DNA of 64,000 nucleotides from Tridacna crocea (Eukaryota > Mollusca > Bivalvia > Cardiida > Cardiidae). How positions within the stretch are numbered: the first letter of the stretch is position 1; the number at the start of each line of letters is the position of its first letter. Positions 11,457-21,639 of this stretch are shown in pieces. The notes under the pieces were generated by a model. That model was not told the origin of the DNA, searched no databases, and saw only the letters and a list, made by a program, of their open reading frames with translations. The stretch lies in NCBI GenBank assembly GCA_943736015.1, contig OX031065.1, positions 41,740,427 to 41,804,426 of the forward strand, read 5' to 3'. Position numbers and translations under genes: made by a program.

Positions 11457-11774
11457 GTAAGTAAACCGTTTTTGAAAATCTTTTTTTAATCGTTAAAGAA
11501 TCATAAAATTAAGAAAAAGTCAATCAAACACAAACTTATCTACCAATGCAGCTGAAAGCCCCCGAGCACACCAAGATATTAAGAACTGTCCTTTTCCAAA
11601 AATATTTCATCGGATGAAGAAGCCGATCATAGGAAAAATGTGGCATGTTTATACTTACCACGTGTGAAATAAATGTGAGGCATACTCTGGAAAAAGGGGA
11701 CTTAATGCATCCCTGTGATACATGTCCCCGGCCCAGGTCATCACGTGATTATGGATCCATGAGATCTACTTTTT

Positions 11775-12004
11775 TTAACCCTTTCCCAAACGACAAACTT
11801 TTGAACTAGACCAAATTGAAAGCATTTGCAGACGACAATTCAACTCTTGCTGAATAGGTGGTTTCTGTCAATGATAGGGTAGAAAACATTGTGGGAAGAA
11901 GGATAAATTCCTGGTTACCAGCATTTTCACCTTTTCCCACAATGTTTTCAAAAGGGTACTATTCGAGACCCGTATAAACCAGGCATTGTTTGGGAAAGGG
12001 TTAA
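11775..12004 (+). mobile_element. Family A MITE in monooxygenase intron
   Basis: Both TTAACCCTTTCCCAAAC ends intact; the hairpin arms differ at a few positions. It lies about 320 bases after exon 11343-11456. Confidence 0.9.
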
Positions 12005-12890
12005 ACAATGGACTTAATCATGAGATAGACTGGTGTTTTGACAAACACAAATTGACCAATAGCGAAAAATTATGAATTAAAAGAACAAAACGAGACTGAG
12101 AAAAGTAGTTAAATTGTCTGGTTGAAAATATAAGACTTACAATCAACAATATCTATAAGTGCTTAATGAAAAAAGTAGTTCCTAAATTACGACAGGAAGT
12201 GAAAGTGAAAGTTGATATCGTCACTAGTGATGATATCAAAATTTATTACGCTGGGAAATTCTAGGATTTCACTGCTAGGTATTTAATAAATGTGTATTAG
12301 TAATACTAACGTTACACAATACATCAGGCAACAACGTACGGGACTTCGTAGGCTTCATGGGTCACGCACTTTCTATTTCATTATAACGAAATGCTACTTT
12401 GATAAAATATCAATTCGTCATATAAGGAAATCTTATCACGAAAGAACGAGATGTTTATTCGTTGCCTCGAAAGAGTTCTTAAATAAAACGAAATAATAAA
12501 TCGTTATGATGAAATCATCTTCTTTATATAAACGAAATAAATACTTTTCACCGACAGTCGACCATGGCAGACGCAAACCATCGACTGTTCCGAACATGCT
12601 TACATGTACTATGTTTGTTTGAAATAGTAACGAAAAAACGAATTATATTTTCGTTTTCTTGAATAATTTTATGTTGTAAGAAATTCTCATTCCTTTATTT
12701 TTCGAATCAGAATTTCGTTCCAAGGAAAATAGAAAGGGATTCGACATGTTACATTTTGGGGGTTCCTAATCAACAAACTAAAATCCAACTGCAAGTTATA
12801 TACGTCCAATTTCATTAGTTCTTTTAAGTCATGCACTTACTAACAATTTTGTTTGAAGACATTTAGAAAAAAATGTCTAATTCACAACAC
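12005..12890. other. Intronic DNA, little recognised
   Basis: AT-rich; a short palindrome GATATCGTCACTAGTGATGA at 12213 and irregular CGAAATAA motifs; no exon seen. Confidence 0.4.
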
Positions 12891-13100
12891 TTAACTCTTT
12901 ACCACACAATCCTGACTGAGAAATGAGTCTTTTATAAAACATTGTAGGAAAAGGAGAAAATGCTGGTAACCAGCATTTTCTCCTTTTCCCACAATGTTTT
13001 CTACCCTGCTCGAAACAAAGATCAATTTTTGAGTTATGTTTATTTTGTCGTCTGCAAGTGCTTTGAATTTGGACCCGTCTAAAATTTTGCCGTTTGGTAT
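12891..13100 (-). mobile_element. Family A MITE, one end truncated
   Basis: Left end TTAACTCTTTACCACACAATCC and a perfect central hairpin; the right end stops at GCCGTTTGGTAT without TTAA. Degenerate family-like sequence continues to about 13330. Confidence 0.8.
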
Positions 13101-13542
13101 TATTTTACAAATACGACGTCGGTCTCTATCATGAATATTTGTTTTATTATATTATTAGTGTTGTTATTGTTCTCAAAAATGAAAGGGATCTATTGCTTGT
13201 TACATGCAACTGCTCCTTTGTCCACGATGTTTTCCCTACCACTAAGAAGAGAGGTTTTGGTTCCTTTCATAAGTTACTAAAACTATCTCGTAACAATTTT
13301 ACTGCATCTTAAACAGCTTAGATGGAAAGGGGTAAGCTTATTTAAGAGCATCGTCCTCTGACATCAATGTTTGTATCTAATAAACAACGAAAATTGGTTG
13401 TAGTTATGTAAATTTAGTTCGACAGATTTCAAATTTTTGTTTTATGGAGACAGTTTTGCGAATCTAAGTACATGTGATATGGAAATTTATCAAATAAAGC
13501 TCCTTGTTTTCAATGTAATACAATCATCACGAATTTTCTTGT

Positions 13543-13700
13543 CTCACACACGTGTGAGATAATTTAAGAAAAAGTGCAGTATTTGGTCAACAATCTGTAA
13601 TTATATGCTTCATTTCTAAAACATTGCTGACCTAGGTTCCTGGTGGAAATTTAGTGGTCAAAACTCTTAATCATTATGAAGTTTTTAATTTAATTAATTT
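13543..13700 (+). repeat. Inverted partner of 10650-10820
   Basis: TTCTTGTCTCACACACGTG and the following stretch (GCAGTATTTGGTCAAC, CATTGCTGACCTAGGTTCC) are the reverse complement, with substitutions, of 10650-10820. The two are opposite-facing copies of one element. Confidence 0.7.
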
Positions 13701-13760
13701 TTGACTCAAAACAAAATCGATATATGCAAGTTTCTTTGGAAGTATTTTTCATTCGTAATC

Positions 13761-14342
13761 ACCCCTCACAACGTACGTCAGTGTGACGTCACAGGTAGTG
13801 ATATCGGACCCTTGTTATAAAGTCAGTGTGCGTGTTTGGTAAGACTGTTTTTTTTTTTGTAATCGTTCCTTTAAATGATCTGAAAAAGTCTTTAGACCTC
13901 CAAAGCGTACAATGCCTAGGAATTTTGTTTTTTGTCAAAGCTTTTGTTAACTACTTATAATAATGGAATAGACTTCGACCAACTATTAAAACCCAATCAC
14001 TTTTTGATATTTGGTCAAAGTGTTTGTGCATATAGACACCTGCTTCCTGTCTAAAACATCAGAATATAAATGTATTCATCTAATGTCTTTGATAAATACA
14101 TGAGAGTCTTTGTAGTCCGTTTGTATCCACCCAAGCTAGCCTCATTCTATCTTCATATCGTACTTATTTTTCAATATAAGTTACGAAAATGCGCAGGTCC
14201 GATATCACTTCCTGTGACGTAGGTTGTTATCCTTGGTAATGTACCTGTCAAAGTAGGCTCACAGGCTTCATGTAAATTTCACTACACATGATACGTGTAT
14301 GCCTCTGGTTTAACACATTTTGGACTATAATTCTCGTTATAC
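13761..14342 (+). repeat. Direct tandem duplication, unit 1 (582 bp)
   Basis: Starts ACCCCTCACAACGTACGTCAG. It is repeated at 14343 with very few differences, so the duplication looks young. Its last 100 bases (from about 14240) are inverted relative to 10514-10605. Confidence 0.88.
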
Positions 14343-14838
14343 ACCCCTCACAACGTACATGTACGTCAGTGTGACGTCACAGGCAGTGATATCGGACCCT
14401 TGTTATAACGTCAGGGTGCGTGTTTGGTAAGACTGTTTTTATTTTTTGTAATCGTTCCTTTAAATGATTTGAAAAAGTCTGTAGACCTCCAAAGCGTACA
14501 ATGCCTAGGGACTTTGTTTTTTGTCAAAGCTTTTGTTAACTACTTATACTAATGGAATAGACTGCGACCAACTATTAAAACCCAATCACTTTTTGATATT
14601 TGGTCAAAGTGTTTGTGCATATAGACATCTGCTTCCTGTCTTAAAACATCAGAATATCAAATGTATTCATCTAATGTCCTTGATAAATACATGAGAGTCT
14701 TTGTATTCCGTTTGTATCCACCCAAGCTAGCCTCATTCTATCTTCATATCGTACTTACTTTTCAATATGGCGGACATAAGTTACGAAAATGTGCAGGTCC
14801 GATATCGCTTCCTGTGACGTAGGTTGTTACCCTTGGTT
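14343..14838 (+). repeat. Direct tandem duplication, unit 2
   Basis: Near-identical to unit 1 through GTGACGTAGGTTGTTACCC, with small insertions (an extra CATGTACG at the start, GGCGGACA near 14770). It is cut off where a hairpin element begins. Confidence 0.88.
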
Positions 14839-14839
14839 A

Positions 14840-15015
14840 TAAGGTTATGTGATAAAAAGAATCTGATACTCGTTGGCGTTTGAGGTAAAAATGTACTAAA
14901 CTCGTCCAGAAAAAAAAATGTTATTAAGCTCACCAAATGCTCGCTTAATAACATTTTTGTGGACTCGTTTAATAAATTTCTATCTCAAAAACCAACTCAT
15001 GTCAGATCCTATATA
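14840..15015. mobile_element. Hairpin element (AATCTGATACTCGTTGGCG family)
   Basis: A 170-base palindrome: ACTCGTTGGCGTTTGAGGTA on the left pairs with the complement near 14990, and GTTATTAAGCTC..GCTCGCTTAATAAC forms the inner stem. A related hairpin is at 11080-11270, and the outer arm recurs inverted at 10430-10490. Confidence 0.7.
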
Positions 15016-15549
15016 TGTAAACTTTACAGCACGAAACACAAACTCAATATCGTCTCGGTCCGGTCGTTTAGCTAAGAAGTAACGCACAGTGTAGTGATTC
15101 AGTGTTCGCAAGCAATTACAGGCGCTTGGTTTTGACAAACTTGATTTGCTTATCACTTATTTATCGTCAAAGCCTTTTAACGATTTGGAAAACTACCCCA
15201 GATGTCTGTCAGTTATGCCATTGGGAATAGTACATATTGGGATATTGGTCGATAGGCTGACTGACTTGGAGTTTTAAAAGCGTGGGTCATATCGTGGTGG
15301 TCAGCGCACCAAATCATGTATTTCACGGTTGTTTCAAGCTGCAGTTACGAAGTTTTTTAAGTAAACCGACGATATAATATTGAATGGATAAAGTCAGTAC
15401 TTTTATCGTGTTCTGCATTATCATATCATCCATCTGGTTCACATAGCACAGAATTTAATGAAAAAAAAAAGGGGGGGGGAGATGGAGAGACTTTGTCTAA
15501 AAATCGAGGTGTTTTTGTTATGTTCATGTCTACTTTCATATCTTTTCAG

Positions 15550-15636
15550 GCGCCAGCACCCGAGAATTTTGTAGAACACGGTTCATACACACCTTATGTG
15601 CCACCGCCAGATGGCTGCAACAGGCCCATTAAATGA
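15550..15636 (+). CDS. DBH-like monooxygenase, terminal exon
   Basis: 28 codons plus TGA: APAPENFVEHGSYTPYVPPP then DGCNRPIK. The acceptor is TCTTTTCAG (AG at 15548-15549), phase 0. The Pro-rich tail with one Cys and no hydrophobic segment suggests the product ends without a C-terminal membrane anchor. This differs from human MOXD1, which has a hydrophobic C-terminus; the comparison is from memory. Two AATAAA sites lie 50-65 bases after the stop, which supports this as the gene end. The intron before it is 4.1 kb and full of repeats. Confidence 0.8.
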   Translation, partial: APAPENFVEHGSYTPYVPPPDGCNRPIK

Positions 15637-15687
15637 ACGCATGTCACAGAAATCTTACGCAAGTGACTCAAACATAACGGATTGGCA

Positions 15688-15705
15688 AATAAAAAATAGA
15701 ATAAA
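15688..15705 (+). promoter_or_regulatory. Tandem polyadenylation signals of the monooxygenase gene
   Basis: AATAAA occurs at 15688-15693 and again at 15700-15705, about 52 and 64 bases after the TGA. A T-rich stretch with TTTTGCAAG follows at about 15718. Placement right after the last exon fits a short 3' UTR. Confidence 0.55.
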
Positions 15706-15953
15706 CCTTATACCTAGTTTTGCAAGCTCTTTTCGTGTTTCGGAGTAGTTGTACGATCTCACTTTTGACCTACCTTAAGTACTATGTGGAAATGAATTGT
15801 TACTCGTTTTGTGATTGGCCAAATATATGTAAACCACCCAAAAAAAATGAAGGTCACAGTAGAAGTGTACCAATATTGGATAAAAGTGTTCATGACTGAA
15901 AAATCACGTGATGATCACATTTTCCTTTGGAAAGTTGTATGGCCATGCAGGTG

Positions 15954-16182
15954 TTAACTCTTTACTACACGAGAAAATTTTGGACTGGTCCAAATTGAAA
16001 GCATTTGCAGACGACAAAATAAAGGTGACTGAAAAATAGAATTTGTTTCTGGGAAGGGTAAAAAACACTGTTGGAAAAGGAGAAAATGCTGGTTACCAGC
16101 ATTTTCTCCTTTTCCAACAGTGTTTTCAAAAGGCTTCTTTCTCAGGGGCGTCAAAAGTAGGGATTGAGTGGTAATGGGTTAA
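15954..16182 (+). mobile_element. Family A MITE with covarying hairpin arms
   Basis: Both TTAA ends present. The left arm reads ACACTGTTGG and the right arm CCAACAGTGT, so two departures from the common ATTGTGGG are matched on both sides. Confidence 0.9.
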
Positions 16183-16766
16183 GGTTGGGCAAAACATCCA
16201 TAATCGAAATCATATTCATAAACTAATAGCAATTAGTATTGGTGAGTGTTCTATTTGTTTATTGTAAGAGATTTGGTACCCGTTTTTCCTCGCGTAAAAC
16301 CAAACATGAACTCTGAACCAGAATACCACTCTGTTGTCTTACACGAAAACGGATTGTGAAAAACAACTTATTTCGTTTCTTGTTACATTGAAAAAGAGGT
16401 ATTATGTTTTGAATTTTGGGATTCATTTCGCAACGTAAATAACTATGCCTACCAAGGGGAACAATCGGTTTTATTGCCTTGTTAGCCAAGAAACTGAGTG
16501 CCTACTGAATTACTCCTAGTAAGAGTATGTGGGTGTGGTCAAGCATCGGGGGGGGGGGATTGATGAAACGCCGCCCTCTGATAACTGATAACAACAAATT
16601 GTCGATGTTTGAAAGATGCTACATTATTGTATGAAAATATGCTTACTAATTCTTAAATGTTATAGATAATGCAGATTTTTTAACACATTATGAACTGATG
16701 TGACTGTGAATCTATATCAAAACTTGTCTTCTGTAACAGTATCTAATACCCTCGCACAGCGCTCTC

Positions 16767-16997
16767 TTAACTCTTTTCCAAACGACAAATATCAGACTCT
16801 TCCAAGTTCAAAGAGTTGACAGACGACAATTCAAAAAGCTGCAAAAAATGGTGGAAAATTCTCTAGTAATAGGGAAAAAGTATTTGATAACGGAGACACT
16901 GCTTATAACGAGCAATTTCTCCTCATCCAACATGTTTTTCTAAAAGAATTTGACAGCACACATGTGATAACCCGTGTTTGTTTAGAAAAGTGTTGAA
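16767..16997 (+). mobile_element. Degenerate family A copy
   Basis: Left end TTAACTCTTTTCCAAACGAC and subterminal CAGACGACAATTC clear; the hairpin is of the GAGCAATTTCTCC type and the right end is eroded. Confidence 0.75.
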
Positions 16998-17454
16998 AAT
17001 AGGGTTAAGTTACAAAACTGTTGCTGTCCTAGGAAAGTATGATTCAAAAGAACGTAAGTTTGCAAGGCATGCTTTCAATTTAAACAAGTCTAAAACTATA
17101 CTGTTTGGTGAATGGTGTTAATAAAGAATCTTAGTTTTGCATCGCGCTTTATGAACAACACAGCGAAAAAAAACTGGCCTCTCTCCACATCTTTTTTCCA
17201 CCAATTAAATTTATGCAGAGCTCGGTGAGAAATAAACAAAGGAGTTATAAACAATCTTTGTTTTAAAAACTAAACTTAGAAAGCAGTAACCAATAATGGT
17301 CAGATACAATCATAACCATCACACTCGTTCTTCGGCGGTTCCAATTCAACACAATTTCAGTAATGTACTATCTTAGCAGTGGTCATTCAACAAAAAACAC
17401 ACAAATAGTTGGAAAAACTAAGTACTAAATTATCAAAATGATAATGAAACCTGT

Positions 17455-17568
17455 GTATGAAATGAACAAAGTGGGTACGAAATGACGAACTGGGTACGAA
17501 ATGACCAAAACAAAGTATAGGTAGGTACGAAATGACCAAAATCGTACGAAATGACCTAGCTACGAAAT
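17455..17568 (+). repeat. GGTACGAAATGACCAAA short tandem repeat
   Basis: TACGAAATGAC or a close form recurs about six times with irregular spacers between 17455 and 17568. Confidence 0.75.
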
Positions 17569-17756
17569 TAAGATCAGATTGTACATGAAGTGCATCTTAG
17601 ATTATATTACCACCCCTCATTACCAATTTCAAATAATAAAATACTGTTTCTTTCAGGTATTTTAAGTATTCTTTGAAGGCACAATAAATAATATATTAGC
17701 AGCCTAAAGAATGGCAAAACCGGTTCACATAATTCCGAATGAAGACGACCATTAGC

Positions 17757-17985
17757 TTAACCCATTACCACACAATCCCTACTTTTGACGCCCCTGAGAA
17801 AGAAGCCTTTTGAAAACACTGTGGGAAAAGAAGAAAATGCTGGTAACCAGCATTTTCTCCTTTTCCCACAGTGTTTTCTACCCTTCCCAGAACAAATTTC
17901 AATTTTTCAGTCACCTTTATTTTGTCGTCTGCAAATGCTTTCAATTTGGACCAGTCTAAAACTCTCTCGTGTGGTAAAGAGTTAA
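17757..17985 (-). mobile_element. Family A MITE with covarying hairpin arms
   Basis: Full length; CACTGTGGG and CCCACAGTG both carry the ACTG change. The subterminal block ACTTTTGACGCCCCTGAGA is shared with the copies at 15954, 37228 and 59362, marking a subfamily. Confidence 0.9.
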
Positions 17986-18097
17986 GCCAAGTTCGGACAA
18001 TAATTCAGGCGTGTAATACATGTATATGGTAAAAGAGGTCATTTATTTCATGTCATTTTGTTCGGGTAATATATGGTCTTAACTCTGTATTTTTTTT

Positions 18098-18340
18098 TTC
18101 AACCCTTAACCAAACAAACGCGAATTTTAATGATTCTGAGGAAGAAGGCGTTTAAAGCCAGTGTTATAAAACGAGGGATTGATGACTCCTTGTATTTCCA
18201 TATTTTCCCACGGTGTTTTCTTCCACATCTAAATCAAGCCCCATATGCTGCTTCGAGCCAGAATTAATTTGTCACCTGAAAGTGTTTTTCGTTTTGAATT
18301 TCAACAAGATCTGAAGAAAAGCTGTCTTTAGGTTAAAGGC
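18098..18340 (-). mobile_element. Degenerate family A copy
   Basis: AACCCTTAACCAAACAAACG end, GAAGAAGGCGTTTAAAGCC and CCCACGGTGTTTTC are recognisable; the hairpin core is replaced. Confidence 0.45.
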
Positions 18341-18821
18341 GGCCCTCCAGAGTTTGGGACGAAATTGTACAAAAGTGCAAAAAATCATCCTTATACTCCC
18401 AAAGCCTTTTAATTTTCCTTCATAAAACCCCAGTAGTCGAACACCGTCCGACAACACGAGAAATTACAGATTTACTACAGACCAGGTCGACACCGATGCG
18501 AGACACGTTCTATTATTAGATGATCAATTCGCTCATTTACATACAAGAATACATAGATTAAGTTTCAAACATAGGGTCCAAAGAAGACATTATGGAAAAT
18601 AATTATTACATGTTTCTTATGTAATGGAATTTAAGTGTTATGAGTCACGTGCCAGTTACTTGGCATTTCCAAAATGCTTTATTGATTTTTGGCGCGAAAT
18701 CTGAAAATACTTTAAGAGGCTACGTAGCCTTTTAAGGGAACACCATCAAAAAAAGATTTTTTTGTGTAATTTTATGAATCTTAATCATTAATGATTTGTA
18801 TTATTTTTTCATATGAATTTC

Positions 18822-18846
18822 AGTGATATATATATATATATATATT
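18822..18846. repeat. AT dinucleotide repeat
   Basis: ATATATATATATATATATAT tract. Confidence 0.85.
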
Positions 18847-19061
18847 TTCTAATTTGGTGAGATGTAAAAATTCTAAATACCCACCTTTAAAGATAACATA
18901 AACCTATAACGAAATAAAGCAAGATAAAAAAAAAATCTTTCATTTTAATTGAGATAGATCTATATAAAATATATAAAAAAAAACATGAAATAACAAAAGC
19001 CAAATTTGCACTTTTTCTGTAAACATGCCGGAAAGAAATATGAATTAATGTCTGGTTTGTC

Positions 19062-19205
19062 CATGCCGAAAATGGTACCTCAGGGAGTAAAACACAGGGC
19101 TTGCGACAAGGAAGTGCTGGTTTGAATCCCGAGCTTGGCGGAAATCTTTTTCGGAGGACTGATGGTGGACATTGCGACGGGATTTGTTCTTCTCTATAAT
19201 CTAAA
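19062..19205 (+). mobile_element. tRNA-derived SINE
   Basis: A-box-like GGTACCTCAGGGAGTAAAAC and B-box-like TGGTTTGAATCCCGAGC at normal tRNA spacing, followed by a short non-tRNA body. Confidence 0.5.
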
Positions 19206-19239
19206 CATTCTTTTGCGTGCAAAATCAGCCAGTGAGCAT

Positions 19240-19560
19240 TTATAAATTACAAAGGTTTTAGTGACGTCAGTCTTCATTGAATTGAGGCACTCAGAAGGGA
19301 AATTTTTCAAACCAAAAACAGGTTAAATTCTCTGAACAAACATTGAAATGGTAAAACTTTGCAGCATAATAAGAATGGTCTACAGTCCACGGCTGTGGTG
19401 AATCATTTCCCCACCTCGCCTTCGGTTCGGGGCGACATGATTCAGCACAGCCGTGAACAAGTTTCCAAGTCCACTGCCACCTGACCGTGCAACTAATAAT
19501 AACGTTGACTGCTTCTAGCCTCATTTCGTATGCCGCTACAGGCTGCTTCGACAGGTTGTA
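19240..19560 (-). repeat. Family F repeat, partial
   Basis: TGACGTCAGTCTTCATTGAATTG and AAACATTGAAATGGTAAAAC match 33835-33980 and, inverted, 44140-44290. It includes an inverted CCACGGCTGTGGTGAATCAT / ATGATTCAGCACAGCCGTG. Confidence 0.65.
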
Positions 19561-19605
19561 CAATTATATGTATTTTAGCAACAATTCATTTGTGATTTAT
19601 TTGTC

Positions 19606-19731
19606 TTAACCCTTTACTCCATAGATACTCATTTCTGCTTGTAGGAGCCTTTGGAAAACATTATGGCAAAAGGTGAAATTGTTCGTGATGAGCAATTTCA
19701 CCTTCTGTCACGATGTTTTCTACACTATTAA
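19606..19731 (-). mobile_element. Half-length family A copy, GAGCAATTTCACC hairpin
   Basis: Starts TTAACCCTTTACTCC and ends at a TTAA that is also the start of the next copy. The hairpin GGTGAAATTG..CAATTTCACC carries matched changes on both arms. Confidence 0.75.
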
Positions 19732-19819
19732 CCCTTTCCCAAACAATCCCTGGTTTTTACGGGTCATGAATAGAAGCCTTTTGAAAACTTTGTGGGAAAA
19801 GATGAAAATGCTAGGTTAA
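19728..19819 (-). mobile_element. Truncated family A copy sharing a TTAA with its neighbour
   Basis: TTAACCCTTTCCCAAACAATC through GTGGGAAAAGATGAAAATGC, then directly GGTTAA; the hairpin return arm and the far half are absent. Confidence 0.75.
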
Positions 19820-19999
19820 GGATTAAAAGTTAACGGCCATTTATATAAATAACAGAATGAACCTTGTCTCTCGGTCTATGTGCGTTGATTGAATGGTGAA
19901 TATCGTCCCTTTCAGCATTATTTCAGTCATATCACGGCGACAGCTTAAATATTCATTATTTCTCCAGTACATGGCATGGGCTCTGAAATACCTTAAACT

Positions 20000-20115
20000 G
20001 GAGCTCTGAAGTCTGAATACTCACACAAAATGCCCAGTGGGCCCAGTAAGGCTCAAACCCGGGGATTCCAGGTCACGAGTCCTACACATTACCACTGAGC
20101 CACGAAGGACTATAG
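20000..20115 (-). mobile_element. tRNA-derived SINE
   Basis: Complement reads CCTTCGTGGCTCAGTGGTAA (A box), an arm ending CCCCGGGTTTGAGCC (B box), then TTACTGGGCCCACTGGGC. The tRNA fold is incomplete, so not called a tRNA gene. Confidence 0.65.
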
Positions 20116-20119
20116 GTCC

Positions 20120-20735
20120 ATGTTCGTACCAAATATGATTTACACTCAGCAAACTTATAAACCGCCACTTTTGTTTCCCCTGCAAATTTGACCAAGTAGT
20201 ACACAGATAAGTGATAAAAAACTGTACCATTATTCACGGGTAGGAAACTTCATATTCAGAGCCAATGGCTCCGACGAGAAAATGTTGTGTTGCTCTTCCG
20301 TTTCTGAAGATGTCGGCTGAAAAACAACCCCAAAACAAGTAGGCATGTCAGTATTTGTAATTATGTGTTCTTGTGTCTTTGAAATTCAAAGAAAGGAGAA
20401 TATCATTCGATCCTCTGGTCTTTCAACTTGCTTTCTGCTCTACGGAAAGTTGGAACAGGGGTACGATGTTGTCTGAATCATGTGTGGCGTGGGTTGACTG
20501 TTGCCAAAATAATACGTCAAGGACCTAAATTCAGTCTGTTATTGCCACTTAATTGGCAAAAAAGAGAGAGTCTTGCTGTCCCAAAACCTTGAATTAATGT
20601 CTTGAAATGTTACATTCACTATTGGTCAAAAATTGAAAAGGAAAACACAAGAACTGATAAAAATAAAGAAGGGCTCCGATTATGTGGGCCGGCTCTGACT
20701 TTGTTAATCGGCACCGATTCATAGGGCTCCCTTTC
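20120..20735 (+). repeat. Left arm of large foldback structure
   Basis: Pairs with 23230-24190 in inverted orientation: CACTCAGCAAACTTATAAAC, GAGCCAATGGCTCCGACGAG, the GAACAGGGGTACGATG stretch and GGGCTCCGATTATGTGGG all recur on the other strand. It contains a short frame starting MAPTRKCCVALPFLKMS that is also open in the right arm. Confidence 0.85.
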
Positions 20736-20904
20736 AAAATTTTAGTTTTCTGTAAATAATTAGTAAGGAGGTAAGTTTTGTTTTTCCATAGATATCTTTC
20801 AGTCCAAAATTTAGTTCATTTGTTGGATAGAACATGACCGCATTTATGAAAATACAAAGGACTGGTAATGTCACTTTAGAAAAATGCTGCTTTACATGGT
20901 GTCT

Positions 20905-21112
20905 ATACCCAGTTCGCCCAATTCCATTTCGCCCATTTCCATTTCGCCAAACTTTTCTTCCCATTTCGCCCTTTGCCGTCTTGTCCCCTACCCATTTTGC
21001 CCTTTTCATTTTGCCCCAGTATGAAGTATCAAAGGGCGAAGATGGAAAGGGCGAAAAAAGAATGGGCGAAACGGGAAAAATTCTGGCGAAATGGGAATGG
21101 GCGAACTGGGAA
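20905..21112. mobile_element. Palindromic TTTCGCCCATT repeat with CCCAGTTCGCCC ends
   Basis: Ends CCCAGTTCGCCCA and TGGGCGAACTGGG are exact inverted repeats; each arm is a tandem of (T)TTCGCCCATTTCC-like units. Inserted inside the 20-24 kb foldback. Confidence 0.8.
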
Positions 21113-21120
21113 TAAACCGC

Positions 21121-21349
21121 TTAACTCATTACCAAACGGCAAAATTTTAGACTGGTCCAAGTTGAAAGCATTTCCAGACGACAAAATTAAAGTGACTGAA
21201 AATTTGAAATTTCTTTAGGGAAGGAAAGAAATTATTGTGGGAAAAGGAGAAAATGTTGGTTACCAGCATTTTCTCCTTTTCCCGCAATGTTTTCAAAAGG
21301 CTTCTATCTCGGGGTCGTAAAAACCAGTGATTGTTTGGGAAAGGGTTAA
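21121..21349 (+). mobile_element. Family A MITE nested in the 20-24 kb foldback
   Basis: Full length with both TTAA ends and an almost perfect hairpin. It abuts the CCCAGTTCGCCC element on its left. Confidence 0.9.
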
Positions 21350-21639
21350 CATCAGTATATCTAAATTTTGAAAATACTTCTGCATAGCTTTTGATTTGAC
21401 CGAATAGTTCATATATAAATTTTTAGTGCTTTTGTCGTAAATGCAGCCCACACATAACCACAAATAATGATAAAAAAATATTTTCTTTTAGAAGTACGAG
21501 AATGATAAACGCAGCGCGTGTTTAAATGGTCTAGATACATGAATTTGCATTATGCAGTTGAAGAATCATTATTCAGTCATCAACATAATTGTTTACACAC
21601 GATTGAAATTTTGGAAACAAAATAATTATTTTGCCAAGC

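Noticed and set aside
17785-17985. Repeated short proteins of the type MTPLRKKPFENTVGKG..
   Set aside because: They are translations of family A hairpin arms and recur wherever a copy lies (15954, 37255, 59267 and others).
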